Positions 22,076-32,400 of a stretch of DNA of 64,000 bases are shown piece by piece. The DNA comes from Alnus glutinosa (taxonomy: Eukaryota > Streptophyta > Magnoliopsida > Fagales > Betulaceae): positions 49,621,654-49,685,653 of the forward strand of contig NC_084886.1 in NCBI RefSeq assembly GCF_958979055.1, given 5' to 3'. The notes below the pieces were generated by a model. The model made no database searches and was not told the DNA's origin. It worked only from the letters and a program-made list of their open reading frames with translations. Both the position numbers and the translations under genes were made by a program. Numbering within the stretch: the first letter of the stretch is position 1; each line of letters opens with the position of its first letter.

Positions 22076-22205
22076 ATTCACAGCAATTATCTGTTGAGAG
22101 ACCCATATGAGATTTGTCTGCCCAAATAAATTTTCTCATACGTATAGGGTCTCTCACGTTACCAGCCTAAATTACTAGTAATTTGAATAGGTAATTGCTG
22201 TGAAT
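22076..22205. mobile_element. 130-bp MITE with 14-bp perfect TIRs
   Basis: ATTCACAGCAATTA at 22076-22089 is the exact complement of TAATTGCTGTGAAT at 22192-22205. A second pair, GAGAGACCCATATGAG and CTCATACGTATAGGGTCTCTC, lies inside. It sits 27 bp after the DUF599 stop codon and so forms part of that gene's 3' UTR. Confidence 0.8.
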
Positions 22206-22699
22206 GTTTATCCGAGGTAGATTGGGATCCACTGAAGTATATAGGGTAGCATATAGCATGCTATAGCAACAAGATTAGATAAAAAGAAAGAGTGTGCCAA
22301 GAGAATAAGAGCAATTTCAGTTCAACTCAAGTTGAATTTTAAGTTGCACATCAAGTTTTTTTAAAATTGTATCTTAAACAAGCGTACCTTTTTGGCATGC
22401 TGTTTTAATTTTAGTCTCTTTATAATATTTTTCAATTCCGCAGGCAATCAGCTTTTCAGTTGAACTTTTGCACCAAAAAGGAAGTCCAGTGAGACAAATG
22501 AAAGGACAAAGGAACATATTTTAATCTCTCCCCCATTTTATTCTGATGAGAATCTTCACTCCCATAATTTTTTATTTTCCTGAGCAAATCCCACTCCCAT
22601 TTTATTCTTGATTCCAAGGGAACATTCTCTTGCAACTATTTGCAGAAGGTCCCCTATTCAATCAAAAAAAGATAGAAAAAGAAAAAGCGTGTGCTTGTT
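22206..22699. other. Stretch with no recognised gene
   Basis: AT-rich 3' flank of the DUF599 gene. I see no coding frame, transposon end or RNA signature. Confidence 0.4.
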
Positions 22700-22742
22700 G
22701 TCCCACATCGGAGAGGAAAGTAGAGTGAGGCAGCCTTATAAG
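22700..22742 (+). promoter_or_regulatory. snRNA-type promoter: USE plus TATA at Pol III spacing
   Basis: GTCCCACATCG (22700-22710) is an exact match to the plant upstream sequence element RTCCCACATCG of U-snRNA genes. A TATA box (TTATAAG, TATA at 22737-22740) follows after 26 bp. In plants a gap of about 25 bp is the Pol III arrangement (U6, U3, 7SL, MRP) and about 34 bp the Pol II arrangement. It could drive a small RNA starting near 22762-22766. An alternative is that it is part of a repeat family that uses the same motif. Confidence 0.5.
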
Positions 22743-22762
22743 CTCATTCATCTCTTCAAGAG

Positions 22763-22866
22763 ATAGGTCATTTTGGAAATATGTGTTGGATTAAGCTTGT
22801 AAGACTGTTTGTGTCTATCCCTTCCTCTAAAAAATTCCTCCGATGTGTTGTGACTTCATCCTCTTT
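22763..22866 (+). ncRNA. Candidate Pol III small RNA, unidentified
   Basis: The span is inferred only from the USE/TATA promoter and the first T-run (TTTT at 22863-22866). The sequence does not begin like U6, U3 or 7SL RNA, and I could not place it in a known class. Spans and strand are provisional. Confidence 0.25.
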
Positions 22867-23018
22867 TCCCTTTCCCCTATTCAATCAAAAAAAAAAAACT
22901 ATTTGCACAAGGGAAATATATAAAATATGTATATACCACGAGTCAATGTCATGCCCTGGTTATGACTGTGACGTCCTTCCCGTTCAAAACGCAATTCCAA
23001 GTTTCTTAGCAGTTTGAG

Positions 23019-23146
23019 AGTCCGTTTGATTTTGCAGGTTAAACGCTCATTTTTAAACAAAATTGCAAAAAAATGTCTCAACAGGCAAGGTGAAGTGTTT
23101 TTCAGAAAATGCATTATTTTTTCAAACCGCTAAACAAAACGGACTC
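23019..23146. mobile_element. Small MITE with AGTCCGTTT ends
   Basis: AGTCCGTTT on the left is the complement of AAACGGACT on the right, and GGTTAAACGC/ACCGCTAAAC-like words are placed symmetrically inside. It is about 128 bp long. The target duplication is unclear. Confidence 0.5.
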
Positions 23147-23786
23147 GGAGTCTTTTATACAATGATAATGAACCTATAAATTAAGTTGAAAATCTTGCTC
23201 GCACCACTAGTGAAATTTCCATTTTCTGTGCTTAGTGAAAGTATGTTCATCAATACGGGCTAGTATTTGGTGCATCTGGGAAGTGCCATGAAAGAGGACA
23301 AATTTATCATCTGCTCAAGTTAAAAACCTTCCCCAGATGCACCCTTGCTCAAATTTTTCTGATTTTTTTTTCTTTCTTCACACGTCCATCTGGGGAAGTG
23401 CCACGAAAGATGTGAAAAAGTATCAAGGACATCAATGTTTAAGATGCAAAGTCAAAACAAAAATGTATAAAGGCAGCCTCCACTAGCTACCTCACATAGC
23501 ACCCAATGTGTACGAACTACCAGAAAATTTTTGGTTGCCCACTCACTCCCAAGTGCGCGATTTAAACTTTTGGTTCCCCACGAAAGACGTAAAAAATTCT
23601 CAAGGACTTAAAAAAAAAAACTCAAGTTAGCTAAAAAATATACCATCCCAAATATACAATAGGAAGGCACCCTCAATCACTGTGAATGACAACTATTAGT
23701 CTTCCTTTTCCTCCTTTTTCTTTCATAAATCTATCCAATAAAGTGCCTTACCTATAATGCAGCAATCACAACAAAACGGCCTTACC
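23147..23786. other. Stretch with no recognised gene
   Basis: AT-rich sequence without convincing frames. Words such as GGGAAGTGCCA(T/C)GAAAGA occur twice (about 23278 and 23393), hinting at an old local duplication. Confidence 0.35.
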
Positions 23787-24323
23787 ATCCCAATGCCAAT
23801 TTCAGGATCTATGGTCGAAGACACCAAATGTGGCCTGAGATGCTCAACAAGCATAGTTTTATAGCTTCCATCCATTTGCCAGGAAGTCAAAGTATCTTCA
23901 CCAGCTAATATAAACTTTCCTGTTGATAGAGATTTTCATGAGATCGTATACACATTTGAAAACTAGATATAATAATCAATCATCTGAAGACAGACGAATA
24001 AGATAAAGGTATAGCATTTCTTCATTCTGGTAGATGTTGTTTTGATTGTTTATTATTCAAATAAGCTACATATTAAGTTAAACAAAAGCACATATTGCAC
24101 CTTTTCTTTAGTATCTTCAAGAAGTTGGAGTTCAAAACTAAACCATCGCCTAGTCTCCACTAGCATGCGGGTTTCTTTAGCTGAGAATATCTTTACACTA
24201 TATGACTTGAATCATTGAATAATCAGAGCTCTTTGCTTTCTGGTCCTCTGTCTGACACTTCTTCAGTGGTTCCTCACCTTGAGTGCACGTGATGAAAATA
24301 GTCTTCAATATGATCCCACCTTC
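23787..24323 (-). pseudogene. Cluster of three exon-like segments of an unrecognised gene
   Basis: Three minus-strand segments have canonical splice borders: 24278-24323, 24101-24197 and 23787-23919. Two of them join in frame (RWDHIEDYFHHVHS then VKIFSAKETRMLVETRRWF). The third is open for 44 codons (KFILAGEDTLTSWQMDGSYK...) only in a frame that does not match the phase of the second. I do not recognise the protein. It may be a decayed gene, or I may have one splice site wrong. It lies just downstream of MutS2 on the same strand but shows no Smr-domain features. Confidence 0.3.
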
Positions 24324-24369
24324 CTGAAAGGCATGGCATACAAGTTAGAAGATTCCTGCATAATACATG

Positions 24370-24370
<1 letters not shown>

Positions 24371-24405
<35 letters not shown>

Positions 24406-24417
24406 GGGGGGGGGGGG
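24371..24417. repeat. (GA)n followed by a 23-base G run
   Basis: A GA microsatellite passes directly into 23 consecutive Gs (24395-24417). Such long G tracts are rare in plant DNA and can form quadruplexes. They are also error-prone in sequencing. Confidence 0.9.
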
Positions 24418-24600
24418 TGGAGAATGATATATTGTCAGTTATAGAAAGACTACATTTCGATGCCTATATAACACCCAAGTACTGAGATCAGATAATGGGA
24501 GTTGAGCTGGTGTAGAATGGGGTACGGAAGAATCAAACTTAAAGGTACATAATGTCTTTGGAGCATGTCTGTAGGTATACATAGATAATGTCTTTGTATT

Positions 24601-25099
24601 TTTTTTTTATAAGTAAGAAACATCATTAAAAATGCAAAGCGCAGTCAAGTACACAAGGAGTATACAAGAGGAGCGTCTAAGACAGAGAAGAAAAAAGAAC
24701 AACAAAATCATGAAAGCTAATCACTAGGGGAGCTAGGAACGCAGCAGTCCGAGTGTACAAAGAATAAAAAAAAAAAGTTCTGAGCTCCTCAAACGTCCTT
24801 TCTTTGCCCTCGAAGTATCTATCATTTCGTTCCCTCCACAAGCACCACATAAGGCAAAAAGGAACCATCTTCCACACAACAGCATTCCGAGAGCAGTCAC
24901 CCGTCCACCAAGCAACGAATAAATCTACCACCCGAAGAGGCATAGCCCAAGACAAGTTAAAGCAGCTAAAGATAGCATTCCATAAGGCACGATGGAGAAG
25001 AAGGTGGTCCACAGTTTCCCCATTCATCTTGCACATACAACACCTATCAATCACAATGACATGTCTCTTTCTAAGATTATTCAAGGTAAGGATCTTCCC
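24601..25099 (-). mobile_element. 5'-truncated LINE copy with 19-bp target duplication
   Basis: The minus-strand frame 24677-25084 encodes the Cys-rich end of a LINE reverse transcriptase (zf-RVT: CCMCKMNGETVDHLLLHR...W, then LWRERNDRYFEGKERT). The 3' end carries a poly-A tail, seen as Ts from 24601. The identical 19-bp TAGATAATGTCTTTGTATT flanks it at 24582-24600 and 25100-25118. It is a dead-on-arrival retroposition, and the preserved duplication indicates a fairly recent insertion. Confidence 0.92.
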
Positions 25100-25357
25100 T
25101 AGATAATGTCTTTGTATTGTAGTTAATTAATTCATAATCAGGGTCTTTTCACCCTTTCCTTGCCAATGTATTAGATTAACTACCTACTTACTAATTGTTG
25201 ACTAATTTAAATTGAAATGAGGACCAACACTTGCCCTGGCAATGTCCTTTGAGATTGCTAATTTGGATAAGGACTGGAGACAGCAGGCAATGTAAGTGAC
25301 CTGCGTTAGTATAAAAATGCTTACTTATTCACAATGACATGCATGAATCCTTGTTAG

Positions 25358-28300
25358 TCACGTCTCAATCTCAGTCAGCTTTAACTTCAACTTCATGTTA
25401 CCAGTTTGAACTACTATTTCATCTTTAGATGGCTCCACTCTTAAAACTGCCGCCCTCCTCCCAAGAGAAGAAACATACACCATATCACCAACCATGGGAA
25501 CCTGAGACTTCTCTGCAACATATATAGGCGAAAGAAAATCTACTCAAGAAAAGTTCAATGACGCTAAAAGACACAAGATTAAGATAGCATAATTCATGGG
25601 TTGTAGGAAAATTGAGTTTAGCAAATGTTATTCAACTACAGGCAAGGTGGACTTGGCAGAAGATCTCATCAACTCTAAATGAATACCTGACTGTGAGTGC
25701 TTGATGTCTTCAACAAAGGATGTGTTCTTATAAGCCACATGAGGTTCATTGTATTCTGCCGCATTATGCTGGCCCTTAATTGCCAATGTATGCCGGATTT
25801 TGTTAGCTGGAGTTGCCTGTGAAGATTGAATTGCAGATACACGAAGCTGTCGCACTTTCTTATGAAGAATAGAACGTGCCACTGCTGCAGCCTCAGATAT
25901 TTCTCGCATCTTCCTCAATCTTTGTTCAGTTCCATGTTCCATTATCTTCCTTCTAGCGAGCAACAGGTTTTCATAGAGATCTTTTGAGAGCCTTTAGTCA
26001 CATATGCAGAAATACCACATAGACCATACATTAGAGCACAGATTTTTCTGCTACTCTCAAAACAAGGCTAGCCATATTAATGACAAGCACCAATCATTAA
26101 CAAGCAAGTTTCACATAGTTGGAATTACATTGATTTGGATGATTGAATGCCACATGGAAATTATTTTTCTCAGTGGCTTGTTCTTGTATTCTTCTTAGAA
26201 TGAGGGCTTTTATCACAAAGCAATTTATCAATGAATTATCTACATGCAATGCCAAAACAGTTTTTCCCATCACTAATTGTTTCTTAGCAACTGTTTTGGA
26301 TTTCTAGAAACCCAAATATTTGGGACACTCAGTTTATATATGCATCAACAGTCAAAATTACCCATCACATAGAAAATATTCAGTTTAGGTTTTACCAGAG
26401 AAAGAGAGGGGGGGGGGGGGTGCTGGTTCTTTCTTATGTTACATTTTATTAATAATAGGGAATGGTTGTCTTCATAACCATTTAGCTGTGGGATTGAAAA
26501 CAGAATGCTGCTTAACGCACTTTCATATGCAATAGTGTGAAACTACGGTACATTAGAATTTTTTTTAGCAAGAAATTCTCACATCAGATGATGTTGTGCT
26601 TCCTCTAATTTCTCCTTGAAATCTTGCTTTAACCTTTCCATATCAGTTATGACCTGCATTAGAATATAACAAATAAATTCTAAGAAATATAGATGATATG
26701 TTGGTAATTCAATTGAAAGAATAAGATCTAGTCATCTGCAAATGCAATTCCAAAACTATACCAAGTATAAGTTAATTACAGCATTTCTATATAATGCATT
26801 AAATCATGTAGCACAAAATAGCAAAAGTCTACTTTTGAAATGATGAAGTATGGATAGAAATTTTAACTGAAACAGCATGCAGGTCATTTTAGAACTCCTT
26901 TTCTTGTAGCAATAAATATAGAACAGATGGGAGTTACTTTAATTGAGANNNNNNNNNNNNNNNNNNNNNNNNNNNNNNNNNNNNNNNNNNNNNNNNNNNN
27001 NNNNNNNNNNNNNNNNNNNNNNNNNNNNNNNNNNNNNNNNNNNNNNNNNNNNNNNNNNNNNNNNNNNNNNNNNNNNNNNNNNNNNNNNNNNNNNNNNNNN
27101 NNNNNNNNNNNNNNNNNNNNNNNNNNNNNNNNNNNNNNNNNNNNNNNNNNNNNNNNNNNNNNNNNNNNNNNNNNNNNNNNNNNNNNNNNNNNNNNNNNNN
27201 NNNNNNNNNNNNNNNNNNNNNNNNNNNNNNNNNNNNNNNNNNNNNNNNNNNNNNNNNNNNNNNNNNNNNNNNNNNNNNNNNNNNNNNNNNNNNNNNNNNN
27301 NNNNNNNNNNNNNNNNNNNNNNNNNNNNNNNNNNNNNNNNNNNNNNNNNNNNNNNNNNNNNNNNNNNNNNNNNNNNNNNNNNNNNNNNNNNNNNNNNNNN
27401 NNNNNNNNNNNNNNNNNNNNNNNNNNNNNNNNNNNNNNNNNNNNNNNNAACAGAAACACAATCACTGCATGTCACTAACATTGGATGTTTTGGTAAAAAT
27501 TGGCACCGCATCAGTTGGGTCACTTCGTTGAACATGATAAGCTATTTCTAAATATATGATGGCTTCCATTTCTAATTTTGATAAAAAAAAAAAAGACATC
27601 AACATGTTTCTCATTCAAATAGCCAACATATTGAGAACTGGAACTTTGCAATTGTTTGGGGATAGAATAATCGTGTTCAAAATTGCAGTCTTCCCATCTT
27701 TTTTTCTTTTTTTTTTTGGGGGTGTCTTTTCAACACTTAAAAGGAAATCAGATAAAAATAGGAAAAAGAAAACTACAAAGTAGCAGCATAAATGAACGAG
27801 GTCCAAAAGTGATAGTGAAAACCTGGTATTCCCCAGAGAATCTTGAAAGTTGGTTTCAAGTTGACTTCATCGAACTCCATGCATGCATTTTCGAAGGTTT
27901 CATTACTGTTAAAGAAACAAAGAACATGATCCCAAGAATTTAGGGCAGGCAACAAATAGTCTTTGTGGCCCATACCAATTATCAAGCATGACAGCAAGCC
28001 ATAACTTAGCTTCAATTAACTTCAAAAATACTAAATTTCTTTTTCAAACTACACAACTTAAGCAACTGAAACATGACATTATCAACATGTCAGCCTCATC
28101 TTTATATGTAAACTAAATACCTGTATTTCAGGGTTTTGAGTTCGCCATGATGTGTTGTAGCTATTGTCAACAAAGCCCCACTTTCAGCAAAAGATTCCAG
28201 TAATGACATCCCCAGAGCTGCTCCTTCAAGGGGATTTGTTCCTGCACCAACCTAAAAAATACAAAAGGAATATAATCCATATACAGTCATCCTAAAAATA

Positions 28301-29440
28301 AGTTTGTTGTTCTTTTTTTTACCTTTTCCTCAAAATTAGTAATTTAGTTTCCATATTTTAACCAAGAACATTTAAAACTTACTTCATCTAGTAGCACCAA
28401 TGACTGAATTGTTGAGTGTGATTGAATTTCCTGCAAGATATTACAAAGAAATTGCATGTGAACTTTACATATGAAAAATTAAATAATGTATAATATCAAA
28501 AATAAAAATCATTCATCACACAAGAAAGTATTTAACTCAAACCTAGTAAACAATCAAGAGTCTCTTGATTTAAACTGCTGTTCTAATTAAATGGCGATTG
28601 TATAGAAATGAATTCATTATCTAAAACCCTCATTGGTTACTGGGACTTATATATCCATTTATATAACAAACTTTGAAGAATTGATTGTTGGACTTACTAA
28701 CTCTATGTTTGATTGAGCGAAAAGAACAAAGACAACCTAATATTTCAGTAAAAGGTTCAACTAGGTCTAGTCTATACTAAACAACACAACACGCCTTTTT
28801 CTTTATTAAGAGAAAACCGGTTAGCTACAAGGACTTCCTCAGCGCAGAAAAGCACAAATTCTGGTTTCTGGCACTGGCATACTGATTAATGTAACGAGCT
28901 CTGAATAGGAACAAAAATATAATAATCTTCAAGAATAACAGAGGCTTCTACTCTCCCAATTACATGCATGTCTGACTTACACAAATTTCCAGCATAAAGT
29001 ATCGCTTACAAGAACAACTCTTAACAAGATACTGGGATGCATGTCTAGTAAAACACATGGAATTGACAATAATGCACAAGAAACCTTTCAACTTAGATAC
29101 TGGTTATACAACTGTAAGGGAATGAAGTAAGGAACACCGTAATTGAGATAACATACAAGCATTTACATATATGAAAACCAACAAGCTAGATTCCCCATAT
29201 ATTATTTCCCATTGGAACAAGAAGACTTTCAAGTCAGCAAGAAGGATACATACAAAATAGCACGCTAGAAAGGTAAACATATTCAACCAATGAGTTCATG
29301 GCAATTGATTTTAGAATGTATACTTATCTTAGAATGTTCAAGAGACACAAGATGACAACTTCAAAATTCAAAATGATATGAACACACACACACACATATA
29401 TAGAATCAGATTGAAAAGTCAATAATGGTGAAAAGAGGAT

Positions 29441-29471
<31 letters not shown>

Positions 29472-32400
29472 GAATCAGATTGAAAAGTCAATAATGGTGA
29501 AAAGAGGATGTAATATGCTGACTTGTATTGAAAATGTAGTATGTATCTAAACTTAAGAAGTCTGTAAGCAGTTTATGATGCTCTAGCTGGTAATTTTTAT
29601 CAAATCAGAACATTAATTCAATGAGCTGAGAAATGTTCTGGGAAATATATATTATCCTTACACTTATTCGTTTCAAGTGGCCAGAGAAGGTAGACAAAGA
29701 CTGGGATAAGGACTGTTCATCCCCAATGTCAGCAAAAACAGCATCAAACCAAGGGATTTTTACAGATTCAGAAGCTAAAACATGAAGACCTGCAATACTA
29801 AAGAAATGATTATGATAGTGTGTTGTAGAATAAAGATCTTAAAATGACGAAGAAAAACACAGCATTTAGTGGAACATTTATTGCAAATCTTCAGCTCCAC
29901 TCTAACTAAACCTATTTGGATTATTCATGAATCACATGGCTGGACTTATGATTGCACAAAGTTTCTAATCATCAACATCAGGAGAAAAACTAGTCAGAAA
30001 GTAAAGGGCAAACTTGGTATATATTGGCAGAAGTTGGCAGACTTCAGTTATTTGGGGGTGATGGTCGAAAAGTTGACAGATAATTGCATTTTGGGTTTCA
30101 TATTAATTCATAAATAGTCTGTACCTTGCTGTGTGGCAAGTTTTTTGTATTTCCTATAAATATATCAAGCTTATCAAAAATGTCTAAGTATCAAGATAAA
30201 GACAAAATATACAAACAACATGGTATAATCTCTACATGATTGTGACTAGTGAGACCTGTAATTAAAATTACAGGGCAATTTAATAAGAACTACAAAAAGA
30301 AGTAGGAAAGAAACATTACACAAACCTGATTTAGCCATCATAGCTGCCAATCCAACAGTCTTTAAGCAAATGGTTTTGCCCCCGGTATTAGGGCCAGTTA
30401 TAACCAAAACTCGAGTTTTATGGTCTATAAAAAAGTCTACTGGAACTGGATGAGCTTGTTGAAGTGCAGCAACCTGGCAAGCAGCAGTACATTTGCCTTG
30501 AAGGAACTGATTTTATTATAATTTTAGATGCATAATATATCAAATGAAACATTTATAGGCAACTAGTCTTATGATTTCCGAACCATATTATTAAAAGGTT
30601 ACCTGCATTTCTAAGGATGAAAGATCTATATCTGTTTCTCCTTTTCGTGCCATAATCTCACCTTGCTGTTTTCTCCTGATTTCCTATGGGAAAGAACACA
30701 AAGTATTAGTGAGAACTTAAGATTATAATGACTAGTAACAACCACCTGAAAGGATTTTTCTTCAACTAAGTAAACATCACAGCATGTAAAAAAGAGAAAA
30801 TCCTAACCTCAACTTGCAGTATCTAACATACTAATTCAGGAACCAACCCCCCCCCCCCCCCCCCCCCCCCCCCTTCCAAACAGGGAAAAAGAAAAGGAGA
30901 GTTGACAAAAAAAAAGAGGTCAGAAGCTTTTGGTTTCCTGCACAACTTACTGCAGTAGCATTAGTGACATCCTTCCTGGCCTTCTGCAAATTTTGCCTAT
31001 GCTGCTGAAGCAATAAAGGATTATAAGCTTTTGGCATATACAATGCCCATTCCCTCTTAATGGGGTATGATGTCTTTGAAATTTTGTCCCCTGATAGGTA
31101 CACGACAGAAGTAGAAGCGTCTTTGCCTTCCAGTAGAAATAAATCAGGACATGCGCCTCCAAATGAAAGACTGTAGGTTGCTCGAGCATTGACCTGAATG
31201 TTAAGACCACAAATTAAGCAACTAAGGAATAACTAACTAGAACAATCAGATGATGAAATATCTGCAAGGGCATCGTGAAAACAAAACTGCAACCAACAAT
31301 ATTATCAAATGTTTGGATGAGCATATTAAGAGGACTGTGGGATGGCTTAGACATGTGATCTTGAAGGGTCATGGCACATAGCTTGTGTGTACACCTCTAT
31401 CTTTGAGGCACTATCCACACTTGACTTAACAAGACCCCAGCTCAAACTTTTTTAATTGGCTAAACTAGTAATCTTGTTTTGTTATTTATGTATCAAATGG
31501 CATTCAAAAAGCAAATGCTGGATAAAGCAGTGGAGCTGGTCACACCTAAGATACAGAGAGAACAGAGAGAGAAAGCAAGAGAGGGAGAGGGGAAGAAAAA
31601 TGGTGACAGACACCTACCACATCCAGTCGGATTATACACTTCAATAACTTTTCAATGTCATCAAGATCCATTTGCATCTGTGCAGAGAAAATAGCAACAT
31701 GAAAACATAAGGAGTGAAATTATTGTATGGCCAATGGAAAGAAATTTCATTGTGTGAAATAGCAACCTTTTCTGTTAACATTGAAAGCACGTCTGCCTCA
31801 GCCTTTGCCACAGATGCCCTTGCTTGCTGCAACTCATCATTTAAAGGGACGGCAGAGAGTGGCTCTACAATGCTTCCTATGCCTGAACCACTACAACAGT
31901 ATATACCTCTCAGGAAAGGAATATAATGCATATAGATTATCACTAGTAAAGACAATCAGAGAGTGTTTACATGAGCAATGATTGTTGAGAGTTATACAAC
32001 AAAATTTTATGGACCTGGATAACAGTAGACCCTTAAAACTTGTCAGTTGATCAGCCCCTGATTTTATACACCACCTGCCATCAATGTTACTCACTTCCTG
32101 AACCAGTAATATTCTAATTATCAGGGGGAAAAATCACGAAAACACAAAATAAATACTTTTTTTTATCTCATGCTTCTTACCAGAAATGGTGTTTCATTCT
32201 TTTCATTCCTAATTAGGCTGTCCATTAAATCATATATCTGAAAAGAGAAGGTAATAACATATTTTAAGATGAAATTGTTGATAATAACATAGAGCAATAG
32301 TAATTTTAAGCTCTTGCCCAGAAGTATACTCAATCCGTGTAACCCTCATATGCCAACTTAAACCCACGGAGAAGGTACTGCAACTCAAAATATAAGAAGG

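Noticed and set aside
26884-27551. Five frames of 175-202 codons spanning the N run
   Set aside because: They consist almost entirely of unknown residues from the assembly gap.
30847-30873. Telomere-like or satellite sequence
   Set aside because: It is a pure C homopolymer with no higher-order unit.
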